Positions 5,577 through 12,929 are shown, counted from the stretch's first letter. The stretch: DNA of 13,101 nt from Promethearchaeota archaeon (GCA_030620005.1 JAUXAJ010000128.1:1-13101), one strand, 5' to 3'. Notes: generated from the letters alone by a model not told the origin. Numbers and translations: made by a program.

Positions 5577-7016
5577 TCATTTTGTCTCCTTTATCAATTT
5601 ATTGATTAAATCTCTTGATAAGAGAAAAGATTCTTCAGCTTTCTCTTTTTGAACTAACTTTGTCTTATGCATGAAGTCATTGCGAATCTTCTTTAATTTC
5701 ATAAATTTATTATATTCATCATTATTTAGATATTCTTTCATGTTTAATATTTCAGTTTTAAGATCTACTGTAAAATAGGTAGGATTTTTTAATTTTTCTA
5801 ATCTTTTTTTTTTAGGATTTAAATCTTCAAGGTACATTTTCCATTGAAAATCAATGTAATGTTCTATTATCGTCCAACTTAGAATGAATGATGAGGAATA
5901 ATCTTTATTTCTTAAATGAGTCAAGCTATCTAATAATATTCTGGAAATTATGCTATATTTTTCATCTTGAGTAATTTTTTCAGCATCATTTAGAATTTCA
6001 CTAAACTGATTTTTAGAGATGACTGATCTTTCTTTCCTAAACTTATTCGAAAGGGGTTGCATTCTTTTATCATATAATTCATTTCCTTTTCCCATATTTA
6101 CAGGTCGTATTATTTCTTCTCGTTCAAGATGAATACTTATGGGCAATAATTCATGTTTTTTAATTGAAATAACTTCAACACACTCAAGTAAAATAAAGCT
6201 CAATATTTCATTTATATATTTAAATGCTTTATCTATATCTTGTTCTCCTATTGCGATATATCCATCACTTTCTATGAACAATATCTTTCCTTTATATCCT
6301 TGCTTTATGATGGGTTTCATGAAATTTTGTAATATATTAAATCTCTCTGGTTTTAACATTTCTTTCAAGGTGTAAGGTGGTATTTCTCCAATCCATATTG
6401 GAGGATAGATGAAAATTCCATATCCGTCGATTAATTCTTCCAATTGTTTCTTAAATTCCTTAAATGGATCGAATGAAGGTTCCACATGTTCTATTTTCTT
6501 ACTTTTTTCTTTAAAAATGTCAGAAATGATGTCATTCACTTGAACTTCTTGAATTAATCCCCGCCAAATCCATAAAAATTCTCTTTCTTTACCTGTTCCC
6601 AGCATGCTCGCATTTGGTTTAATTGAGTTATGAGCCTTTTCAAAACCATTGAAAGCTTCTTTAAATCTTTTTTTAAATGTTTCTACATACCCTTCTCTAA
6701 ATCTTCTTTGATCTAGAGCACTTTCTATCTTTTCAATACCCTCAATGGTTTGATAAATACCGAAGCGTTTATCTTCTTCATTTATTTTGATGAAAGGACC
6801 ATGAACTCTAACATACATATCGTCTAATGTAGGGTCATGCGTGAAAATGAATATTTGAAAGGATTTTTCATTATTAGTAATCCAAAATGCTTCAACTTGA
6901 CATGGTTCGGTGAGATCTTCAACATTTGATACTTCTTCTTGTCTTAAAGGAGATAAGTTTTGATATTCATTTCTAAATTTTATAAATAATGTTTTTAACC
7001 ATTCTTCAAGAGACAT
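5577..7016 (-). CDS. Large protein with C-terminal HEPN-like domain (Rx4H motif)
   Basis: A 479-residue protein. The C-terminal about 130 residues are helical and carry R445-N-D-F-M-H450, the R-N-x3-H HEPN signature, preceded by an aromatic/acidic helix (SFILSWTIIEHYIDFQWKMYL, about 376-396) typical of the other HEPN catalytic helix pair. The central part (about 195-300) alternates strands and helices (YGIFIYPPIWIGEIPPYT, KGKILFIESDGYIAIG). The N-terminal region (about 40-130) has strands VEAFWITNN, FQIFIFTHD, MYVRVHGPF and then charged helices. I do not recognise the N-terminal domains. HEPN domains are often RNases in antiviral systems, so this could be a stand-alone defence effector with a sensor N-terminus; that is inference. 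A TATA box sits about 37 bases ahead of the ATG. Confidence 0.7.
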   Translation of the reverse strand: MSLEEWLKTLFIKFRNEYQNLSPLRQEEVSNVEDLTEPCQVEAFWITNNEKSFQIFIFTHDPTLDDMYVRVHGPFIKINEEDKRFGIYQTIEGIEKIESALDQRRFREGYVETFKKRFKEAFNGFEKAHNSIKPNASMLGTGKEREFLWIWRGLIQEVQVNDIISDIFKEKSKKIEHVEPSFDPFKEFKKQLEELIDGYGIFIYPPIWIGEIPPYTLKEMLKPERFNILQNFMKPIIKQGYKGKILFIESDGYIAIGEQDIDKAFKYINEILSFILLECVEVISIKKHELLPISIHLEREEIIRPVNMGKGNELYDKRMQPLSNKFRKERSVISKNQFSEILNDAEKITQDEKYSIISRILLDSLTHLRNKDYSSSFILSWTIIEHYIDFQWKMYLEDLNPKKKRLEKLKNPTYFTVDLKTEILNMKEYLNNDEYNKFMKLKKIRNDFMHKTKLVQKEKAEESFLLSRDLINKLIKETK

Positions 7017-7046
7017 TTTTCTAAATTATTGATTATTTTGTCTTTT

Positions 7047-7060
7047 CATTTATATAAATG
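7047..7060 (-). promoter_or_regulatory. TATA box of the HEPN-containing gene, in a 14-bp palindrome
   Basis: CATTTATATAAATG is a perfect palindrome; on the minus strand TTTATATAAA is a strong archaeal TATA element. It is centred about 37 bases upstream of the ATG, which would place transcription start about 10 bases before the codon and give a very short leader. Being symmetric it could fire both ways, but no plus-strand gene follows. Confidence 0.55.
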
Positions 7061-7191
7061 GTTTTCTTAAGAGAATATGGTGTTTTAGGATTATTATATT
7101 TTGCTATCAATAAATCATAATTTAAAGGATTTGTTTAAAAATGCAATAACAATAGAACAACTCGTAATTATTAGAAGAAAACCAGAATAGG

Positions 7192-7431
7192 CTAAAGATT
7201 TCTTTTGATGTGAACAAGTCTCCTTATAAAATGATTTATTTTTTCCTTGTTTTGTTCTATAAAATCTTGATGGGGTAAATTGAATAAGGAATGTGTATGA
7301 ATATTTCCTTTTTCTCTAAAATCATTGAGTAAATCTATATAATTTTGCTCAACAATCCCTACTTTACTATTAAAATCTGAAACAAAGAAATATACTGAAT
7401 CTGAAATAAGATAAAACTTAGCATTTAGCAT
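7192..7431 (-). CDS. Hypothetical 79-residue protein
   Basis: A minus-strand ORF between the CBASS operon and the HEPN-containing gene. The product begins with two beta-strand-like stretches (AKFYLISDSVYFFVSDF and KVGIVEQNY), then LLNDFREKGNIHTHSLFNLPHQDF and a basic C-terminal helix (NKEKINHFIRRLVHIKRNL). The H-T-H-S looks like the HxH of JAMM or amidohydrolase proteins, but the partner residues are absent, so I do not assign metal binding. Composition is protein-like, unlike the chance frames nearby. An A8 run (T8 on the minus strand) separates it from cap5, so it is probably a separate transcript. No family recognised; it could be a fragment. Confidence 0.45.
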   Translation of the reverse strand: MLNAKFYLISDSVYFFVSDFNSKVGIVEQNYIDLLNDFREKGNIHTHSLFNLPHQDFIEQNKEKINHFIRRLVHIKRNL

Positions 7432-7524
7432 ATTGGTGTGAGATATAAGTTAAGAAAAAGAGTGAATTTATCGAAAAATTAGAAGATAGGTGTTTTGAGA
7501 ATGATCTATTTAATAACTCATATT

Positions 7525-7532
7525 AAAAAAAA
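7525..7532 (-). terminator. T8 run at the 3' end of the CBASS operon
   Basis: Eight A on the plus strand (T8 in the transcript) about 86 bases after the stop of the HNH-SAVED gene. It is the first long oligo-U tract after the operon, hence the likely termination site. Confidence 0.4.
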
Positions 7533-7617
7533 TCAATTTATGATGTTTCTTGGTTAACATCATACTGATATTGTTTTATTTTGAAGGTAGAATAGAATAT
7601 TTTAGAATGCCTCAAAA

Positions 7618-8850
7618 TTATATTATCTTTTTACCTAATTCAAAGATTTTTTTATATTTAGGCATGTTCTGTTCATTGAAATTATATATAACAAAATTCG
7701 CCATCATTGTCTCATTAATAGCTTGTCCAATACGAAAGGCTAAGGGTGTTGGACCTGCATAGAAGAGATGAAAAGTTTTAATGAATGGATTTTGACGTCT
7801 AATTTGACTTAATGCTTGATAAAAAGCATTTGTGAAGTCATTGAGTTGTTTTCGATATTTTAACCATTCTCGTCCCGGTCCATTTGCGGTGATACGATAA
7901 ATCCCTCCACATATTGGGATGTGTTCCAGATAATCTTGAGGATTAATTTTACTTGAGATTTCAAATAACATGATAAAGTTTTCATTTTTATTACCCATAT
8001 TAATTTGAGTATCATCGATGCTAAATTGGTCTTCTGGTTCCAGTTCGGTCTTGAAATCCCATTGCCATTTATGTTCGATTCGATTATATTGAAAAGGGGT
8101 AACTTTTACTCCATCTCCAAGTAAGAATCCTAGATGAATAACGAGAGGTATCCTATGAATAGAGAATAAATAGAAATCACGAGGAATAGAAGAATTTTTC
8201 TTTAATAAACCGAGTATTTCCTCTTGTTTTTGTCGTTCTTTTTCCCATTGAGAATCGTCACCTAACAGATCCGTTAATGTAACTATTTCTTCTATATAAT
8301 CAAAGGATTCATGAATAAATTCAGATTGTATAAGAGATTTTCCAATAAGAGCAATTCTTGTAGAATAATGAATAATTGCTGTTTTCTTAAATCGATGCAG
8401 GGTTTTGAATTGAGTCACATACATCGTCCATTCTTGCTTTTTCTGTTTTAATACCTCAAGTGGGAGCGGTGGTTGCCCTAAATCACTCCTAGTATGGGCC
8501 AACCCATGATGATTTAAGCAGAGTACAACCAAATTGTCGTAACTATTGTCCTGGGTTTCATGATAAGGGATTATGTGATGGATTACCACATTTTGACATT
8601 TAGAAATATCCCAGCAAACACAACATTTCCACTCTGAATCTTGAATTAACTGAGAGATTACTGATTTTGGAATTGGTTTTCGACTCATTTTATCCCAAAT
8701 TTCTTGCATTTCTTGTTCATTAAAGGATCGAAGAAGATCTTTTTTAGTTGATTTCTTTAATTTTGACTTGGTAAATTTTTTATCCACAATTTTTTTTGAA
8801 AGTTCCTCTGAGAAACCTAATGCAATGAAAGATTGAATCTTTTTTTCCAA
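7618..8850 (-). CDS. cap5: HNH-SAVED nuclease, CBASS effector (Cap5-like)
   Basis: A 410-residue effector nuclease. An N-terminal helical region (1-60) precedes an HNH domain: zinc-type cysteines C76/C79 in KCCVC, the H91-H92 pair in VIHHIIPYHE, and DNLVVLCLNHH (N106, H114/H115) with H119. The C-terminal half (about 160-410) is a SAVED domain, recognisable from HLFYAGPTPLAFRIGQAIN near 361-379 and from the GREW segment at 326-329. In known type II CBASS, SAVED binds the cyclic oligonucleotide made by the CD-NTase, the protein oligomerises and HNH degrades double-stranded DNA, killing the infected cell. The start is a TTG at 8850, 12 bases after the cap3 stop, with a weak GGGGA eight bases ahead. 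Last gene of the operon. The exact ligand cannot be read from the sequence. Confidence 0.9.
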   Translation of the reverse strand: MEKKIQSFIALGFSEELSKKIVDKKFTKSKLKKSTKKDLLRSFNEQEMQEIWDKMSRKPIPKSVISQLIQDSEWKCCVCWDISKCQNVVIHHIIPYHETQDNSYDNLVVLCLNHHGLAHTRSDLGQPPLPLEVLKQKKQEWTMYVTQFKTLHRFKKTAIIHYSTRIALIGKSLIQSEFIHESFDYIEEIVTLTDLLGDDSQWEKERQKQEEILGLLKKNSSIPRDFYLFSIHRIPLVIHLGFLLGDGVKVTPFQYNRIEHKWQWDFKTELEPEDQFSIDDTQINMGNKNENFIMLFEISSKINPQDYLEHIPICGGIYRITANGPGREWLKYRKQLNDFTNAFYQALSQIRRQNPFIKTFHLFYAGPTPLAFRIGQAINETMMANFVIYNFNEQNMPKYKKIFELGKKII

Positions 8851-8862
8851 GAGTTTTATCCC

Positions 8863-9411
8863 CTATTCTTCTTTCTCTTGAATGTTAATAGTAATTGAAA
8901 TAATATTTTCTTTTTCATAATAGTACCCTACTGGGGGAGATTTTGGGACAAAAATCAACAAAACAACCCAAAGAATTTTGCCAAAGTTGGGATTATCAAT
9001 CATTTCCAGCATTGACAGGTGATCTAGAAAGGAGGCTTGCTTTGATCCATTGGGATGAGTATGCCATTCACCTATATAATCCAGATCTGGGTGTTCTCTC
9101 TTGATTTCTTCCATTTGAGTATAAATATGATTGGTTATTCTCTCAACAGAAAGAGGAGTCCTAAAATTTGTATTTAAATCTTCAATAATATGAGTTACCT
9201 TAATTTGGATTTGATCTGGGAACTCTTTTTTATTACCCATTAGAATTCCCGCTCTTTCATTTTGATTGAGCTTTTTATTTTTAAGATAAAAGAACCGTCT
9301 AGGGTCGTTTTTTTCAGTCGATTTCTCTGAGCATCCAACCAAATTGTTTGAAACAAGTGAAATTAAAGGAAGAAGAAGCATTATTGAATTAACATTTTTA
9401 ATTGTTTTCAT
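8863..9411 (-). CDS. cap3: JAB/JAMM isopeptidase, CBASS Cap3-like, with lipoprotein-like N-terminus
   Basis: A 182-residue metalloprotease. It has a complete JAMM zinc signature: E52 in NERAGILMG, then H117-T-H119-P, seven residues, S127-F-L-D130. In type II CBASS, Cap3 cuts the bond that the E2-E1 enzyme makes to the C-terminus of the cyclase, undoing its priming. Oddly, the first 27 residues look like a lipoprotein signal: basic start MKTIKN, hydrophobic core IMLLLPLISLV and a lipobox-like L-V-G-C27. This takes the place of the strand and helix that normally precede the Glu motif, and no other reading frame restores a recognisable JAB start. A TATA box at 9441-9452 supports the ATG at 9411. 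Between cap2 (53-base gap) and cap5 (12-base gap). Confidence 0.87.
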   Translation of the reverse strand: MKTIKNVNSIMLLLPLISLVSNNLVGCSEKSTEKNDPRRFFYLKNKKLNQNERAGILMGNKKEFPDQIQIKVTHIIEDLNTNFRTPLSVERITNHIYTQMEEIKREHPDLDYIGEWHTHPNGSKQASFLDHLSMLEMIDNPNFGKILWVVLLIFVPKSPPVGYYYEKENIISITINIQEKEE

Positions 9412-9440
9412 TGGATTAATTTTTCATTTTTTAAGATCAT

Positions 9441-9452
9441 GTTTATATATAT
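9441..9452 (-). promoter_or_regulatory. TATA box ahead of cap3 (internal operon promoter)
   Basis: On the minus strand ATATATATAAAC is centred about 36 bases before the cap3 ATG, the same geometry as the TATA box of the HEPN-containing gene. It lies in the 53-base gap after cap2. It could drive cap3-cap5 separately from cap1-cap2. Confidence 0.45.
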
Positions 9453-9464
9453 TTAGCTAAACAT

Positions 9465-11273
9465 TCAAATAAAATATTTTTTTGCTAGAACTTCATATTC
9501 TTCTTGGTGTTTTGCTTGGAATGTTAATTCACCGTTTAAAGCTTGCCCGCAGATGGGACAATCTTTCAGGCGTGAGAATGCGAGATATCGAATTTGATAT
9601 GGCTCCTCGAAAATCCAACCCTTTCGATTGCTTATTAAAACATGATCCACAAAAGTATCAGGAATTTTTTTTTCCAAAACTGTATTTTGAGCAAGAGTCT
9701 GAAGGCTCATGCGAACTGTTTTTAAGGCAATTTCCCATATATCAAGGTTGATCCCTGGAATTCCCGGAGTTTCGTAAGAACCTATTGGAAAAGAGGATTT
9801 CTTAGAGTCTAATGAGTCTTGAATATCATTCCCATCACCCCCATTAATATCTTGTATAAGACTTGGAAAAGTAGAAGGATCTTTTTGACTTTGAATACGA
9901 ATACATTCTGCACAAGCAGTTACACCCGGGATCACGCGATATATTCGCCCATAATGTCCTGAATCTAAACATATTGAATAGATTGCAGGAGTATTACTTT
10001 GTATGCAAAGTTTTTGTATTTGTATTTCATCTTCCTCTGAGTCAATTGCACAGATTACTAAATGTGAAGTTTTTAAAATCTCTAAAAATTGAGAGCGAAA
10101 CTGAGGATGGAGAGGAGATCCAAAAAACGACTCTACATCTATTAATGGATTGATCTTCTTTAAATGATCATCGTATACTTTTGCTTTAGGATAGCCTACA
10201 GAGCCAAGAAATTCTTGATTTCTAAGAACATTTTCTGGTTTTAAAACATCCGAATCAAACAAGTAAAAATGTTTTATTCCATTACGAGCAAGTTCATCAG
10301 CGATTTTACTTCCTAAGGAACCTAATCCAATGATGCATATTCGACGAGTATCCAATATGTTATGAGCTCCTTTTAAATAATCTTTTTGTCTTAAATAGAT
10401 AGCATCAAAAAAGCTCACTTTCTGGGGGATTAACAAATATTTTGGATTTATTGAAGTCCTTGGTAATAATAAAAGAATTGGTATTGCTTTAGGATAATCT
10501 CTATTCCCAATTAAATGAGGAATATTATGAAGCGTAATTCCGCTTGATTGTAATCTTGAATTTAATTTATCCCAATTAACAAGGGCAGCTTTAATCTTTT
10601 TATATTTAGATTCAGGTACAAAAGAATACTCCATATTGAAAAATTTAGTTGAAAATTGTAACAATTGAGTTAAAATATTGTAATCGCTAGAACCCTCTTC
10701 AATTATTACAAATAAAGGTAATTTAAGGTCAAATGGATTATTTGACAAGGAGGGTGTTAAGATCCCAAATAAACAATTTTTCTTTGAATGATTTTGCATT
10801 ATTTGGAGAAATAATTTATCATCCATGTATACATCGCTTGAAAGCGCATAATCTCCTATAGAATACTTTTTTGATCGATGATAAAATGTTAATTTTTTAT
10901 TATAAGTTTGATATATTAAACTCCTAAAACTTTTAAGGACATCTCCTAATCGACAACTCTGTTTCCATCCAGATTCCCCTGAATCGCGAGTAAAAAGGCA
11001 TAAATGTTTATCATGAAATGCATGTCCAAACCATTTTTCATCTATCCATACTTCATTATATCCTTCATTAGTATAGCAGAATAGGTGTGGTGGTAAAAGG
11101 GGATAAAGATAATTGTAAAATATACGGAAAAAAAAGGGTTCATTGTTAAATTCTAACTTACCTTGCCAAAAATTTTGCTTTTGATCATAATTAATTTGCA
11201 ATTTTATATCTGGATTTATTTCTTGAAATTGGTCAAGATGCCGCATGTCTTCATATAATATTTGAAGATCCAT
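9465..11273 (-). CDS. cap2: E2-E1 fusion ubiquitin-transferase-like enzyme, CBASS Cap2-like
   Basis: A 602-residue two-enzyme fusion. Residues 1-130 form an E2-like domain with the likely catalytic Cys92 in HLCLFTRDSGESGW. A linker domain (about 150-300) follows. The E1/ThiF-type adenylation domain starts at about 310 with the nucleotide loop G316-L-G-S-L-G321, the acidic strand end FDSD (340-342) and the N348/R351/Q353 set. Zinc cysteine pairs are CAEC (454-457) and CPIC (572-575). In type II CBASS, Cap2 adenylates the C-terminus of the cyclase, passes it through thioesters and conjugates it to a target, raising cyclase activity. Between the two zinc pairs (458-571), where the E1 crossover loop should lie, there is no cysteine; Y500 in GSYETPGIPG may occupy that site. 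The ATG start at 11273 follows cap1 by 26 bases. Confidence 0.92.
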   Translation of the reverse strand: MDLQILYEDMRHLDQFQEINPDIKLQINYDQKQNFWQGKLEFNNEPFFFRIFYNYLYPLLPPHLFCYTNEGYNEVWIDEKWFGHAFHDKHLCLFTRDSGESGWKQSCRLGDVLKSFRSLIYQTYNKKLTFYHRSKKYSIGDYALSSDVYMDDKLFLQIMQNHSKKNCLFGILTPSLSNNPFDLKLPLFVIIEEGSSDYNILTQLLQFSTKFFNMEYSFVPESKYKKIKAALVNWDKLNSRLQSSGITLHNIPHLIGNRDYPKAIPILLLLPRTSINPKYLLIPQKVSFFDAIYLRQKDYLKGAHNILDTRRICIIGLGSLGSKIADELARNGIKHFYLFDSDVLKPENVLRNQEFLGSVGYPKAKVYDDHLKKINPLIDVESFFGSPLHPQFRSQFLEILKTSHLVICAIDSEEDEIQIQKLCIQSNTPAIYSICLDSGHYGRIYRVIPGVTACAECIRIQSQKDPSTFPSLIQDINGGDGNDIQDSLDSKKSSFPIGSYETPGIPGINLDIWEIALKTVRMSLQTLAQNTVLEKKIPDTFVDHVLISNRKGWIFEEPYQIRYLAFSRLKDCPICGQALNGELTFQAKHQEEYEVLAKKYFI

Positions 11274-11299
11274 TTTTCATAAATAACAATCAATTAATT

Positions 11300-12244
11300 T
11301 TAAAATTGCGCAAATCGGCGATTAGGAGAGTCAGGAGATAACCGAGGTTGATCAGATGTCTTAGATTGGTCTTGATTTGGATTTTTACTTGGGAAACTTG
11401 AAGAGGGAGTAGCTCCTAAATTAAATTGAAAACCCTCGGGTTTTTTCCGAAAAATTCTCTCCCAATTATTTTTAGACCCGTGATTTGCTAATTGTAGAGT
11501 CCATTTTGCCACACGGATAATACGCTTTTTTTGAGATACTGTAATGACTTCTTCATCCGTTAAAATGTTTTCCAGATTCGCTGGATCTTTAATGGTTATT
11601 TGAAGCATTTGATCTGCAATAAATTGCCACGCGGCCATTGCTGCTTGGTCTAAAGATATTCCTTCTCTCTGAGCCTCTAGAACTCGAATTCCAATTAATT
11701 CCAATAAAAAACTTGGAATCTCAAGCAGATTTCTGAGTTTCCATAATTTCAAAATCTTTAATACATCTCTACGCCCACAATCCTTAATGATTCTTATATG
11801 CTTTTTTACACTTGTCCTAAAACGTTGTCCCGTCTTATTTTTATATAACCATGCATCTTCTTCATTTTTTGGCAATCTTTTTCCAGGTACTACATCAATA
11901 TGATAATCTTCTCGTTTCTCAATCCGAATTGATACATTCTTTGGATGGACATTATAATCGTCTTGAAATTTGCGTTGGAGCTGAGCTAGGATTTTAAAAT
12001 AGAGATCACGGACACTCCATTGAATATCGTTAGGATAATAACACACTATATCTAAATCATAAGCGTCCGCGATTATCATATCTTTACCAAAGGAACCTCC
12101 ATAATAAAATGTCGGATGGGGTAAATTGTCTAAAGATAATAAAACTTTCTCAATTTTATCACGATCATTGCGCATTTCATTTAAGCCTTGCGTAGGTATA
12201 GATTGATCAGAAATCAAATCTTGAAGATATTGAATTATACTCAT
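11300..12244 (-). CDS. cap1: CD-NTase cyclic-oligonucleotide synthase of CBASS
   Basis: A 314-residue cGAS/DncV-like nucleotidyltransferase from the ATG at 12244 (an in-frame TTG lies two codons upstream). Numbered from this ATG, the nucleotide-binding GGSFGK is at 49-54, the catalytic D63-L-D65 follows in DAYDLDIVCYY, and the third carboxylate is D117 in YHIDVVPGKRL. These three acids bind the two metals of the polymerase-beta-like active site. A helical lid domain occupies about 125-255. The last 35 or so residues (SSSFPSKNPNQDQ onward, ending NRRFAQF) are rich in Ser, Pro, Asn and Gln and look disordered; in type II CBASS the C-terminus is the substrate of Cap2. First gene of the operon. 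I cannot tell from the sequence which cyclic nucleotide is made. Confidence 0.92.
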   Translation of the reverse strand: MSIIQYLQDLISDQSIPTQGLNEMRNDRDKIEKVLLSLDNLPHPTFYYGGSFGKDMIIADAYDLDIVCYYPNDIQWSVRDLYFKILAQLQRKFQDDYNVHPKNVSIRIEKREDYHIDVVPGKRLPKNEEDAWLYKNKTGQRFRTSVKKHIRIIKDCGRRDVLKILKLWKLRNLLEIPSFLLELIGIRVLEAQREGISLDQAAMAAWQFIADQMLQITIKDPANLENILTDEEVITVSQKKRIIRVAKWTLQLANHGSKNNWERIFRKKPEGFQFNLGATPSSSFPSKNPNQDQSKTSDQPRLSPDSPNRRFAQF

Positions 12245-12436
12245 TTTCAACTAACTCTTTATAACTTTAGGAAAACTTTATCTTTTTTATTATTAAATAC
12301 TAATTTTTAATATTTATATTTAAGCAATTTCCAAAATAATATTCTTATATTAAACTCGCTCATAATTTTATAAAAAAAATTTTAATATTCATTCCCTTAA
12401 ACATTTTTCTTTAAACAATTTAGTAAGATATCTTCT

Positions 12437-12547
12437 TTAATAATTCCTTATTAATATCCGAATCTCGCTTTCTTTTTTAATAAAAGAACTTAGATCTTGC
12501 TTACAACAGTTTTTAAAGAATTGTTCATATTGCTTTAATTGTTCCAT
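12437..12547 (-). CDS. Possible 36-residue leader ORF upstream of CBASS
   Basis: A minus-strand frame starting MEQLKQYEQFFKNCCKQDLS and ending in a charged helix (FIKKESEIRILIRNY). It has balanced charged and aromatic residues, unlike chance A+T-rich frames, and lies on the operon's strand about 190 bases before cap1. TATA-like TTAAATATTTAG lies about 44 bases upstream. It may be a small regulator, a gene remnant or chance; no family recognised. Confidence 0.27.
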   Translation of the reverse strand: MEQLKQYEQFFKNCCKQDLSSFIKKESEIRILIRNY

Positions 12548-12719
12548 TATTTCAGACGGGAAGAATTGAAAAACAAGATAAAGACTAAATATTTAAGACT
12601 TTAAGCTCATGTATAATTTTTAACTTCACAAATATTTTTTCTTATAATTCAAAACCGTTTCGTATTCCAAATCAAATTTTCCTCCTTTCCTGAAATCTAT
12701 GTGAACAACAATAGAAGGC

Positions 12720-12735
12720 ATAGGATTATTCCTAT
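12720..12735. repeat. Inverted repeat ATAGGA-TTAT-TCCTAT
   Basis: Perfect 6-bp arms around a 4-base loop, 35 bases ahead of the TTG of the short AbrB-like gene; a likely operator or small hairpin. It resembles the repeat at 1845-1858. Confidence 0.35.
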
Positions 12736-12770
12736 TTAAAAAAGATAGGAGGAAAGGAAACGGGCATCCA

Positions 12771-12929
12771 TTGAAGTATCGTTTTTATGAAAAAACAAAA
12801 AAAAGCACCGTTACTATTCCAAGAGCAATAATAGAAGCTAATAATTTAGATTGGAACTATAACGATACGATTCACATCCGAATAAAAACCATTAAAAGTT
12901 ATAAGGGATTATTTTTGTTCAAGAAATAA
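12771..12929 (+). CDS. Short AbrB/SpoVT-like DNA-binding protein, TTG start
   Basis: A 52-residue protein beginning at TTG 12771 (no in-frame ATG; the frame is open back to 12705). The product carries one AbrB swapped-hairpin unit: strand KKSTVTIPRAIIEANNLDWN, then YNDTIHIRIKTI and a C-terminal strand GLFLF. The motif T-V-T-I-P-x-x-I-x-x-x-N-x-L is the hallmark of the family (transition-state regulators and antitoxins such as MazE relatives). A GGAGGAAAGG block (12748-12757) lies 13 or more bases before the TTG, rather far for a ribosome site. It is a single-unit relative of the double protein at the left edge. Target unknown; it could act with an adjacent gene beyond the window. Confidence 0.6.
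   Translation: MKYRFYEKTKKSTVTIPRAIIEANNLDWNYNDTIHIRIKTIKSYKGLFLFKK

Larger units (their letters stand above)
12251..12770. other. A+T-rich region upstream of the CBASS operon
   Basis: About 520 bases with no long gene. On the minus strand TTAAATATAAATATTAAAAA (near 12303-12322) is a plausible TATA region about 70 bases before cap1, and TATAAA at 12258-12263 is closer but poorly spaced. It contains a short possible ORF (12437-12547, minus) and a hairpin ATAGGA-TTAT-TCCTAT (12720-12735). G+C-richer purine/pyrimidine blocks TTTCCTCC (near 12679) and GGAGGAAA (12748-12755) are inverted copies flanking that hairpin, possibly an operator for the AbrB-like gene. Confidence 0.4.

Noticed and set aside
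7550..7762. Plus-strand frame at the 3' end of cap5
   Set aside because: Mostly overlaps the SAVED coding region on the other strand; no independent support.
9482..9751. Plus-strand frame inside cap2
   Set aside because: Antisense to the conserved C-terminal part of the E1 domain; a shadow.
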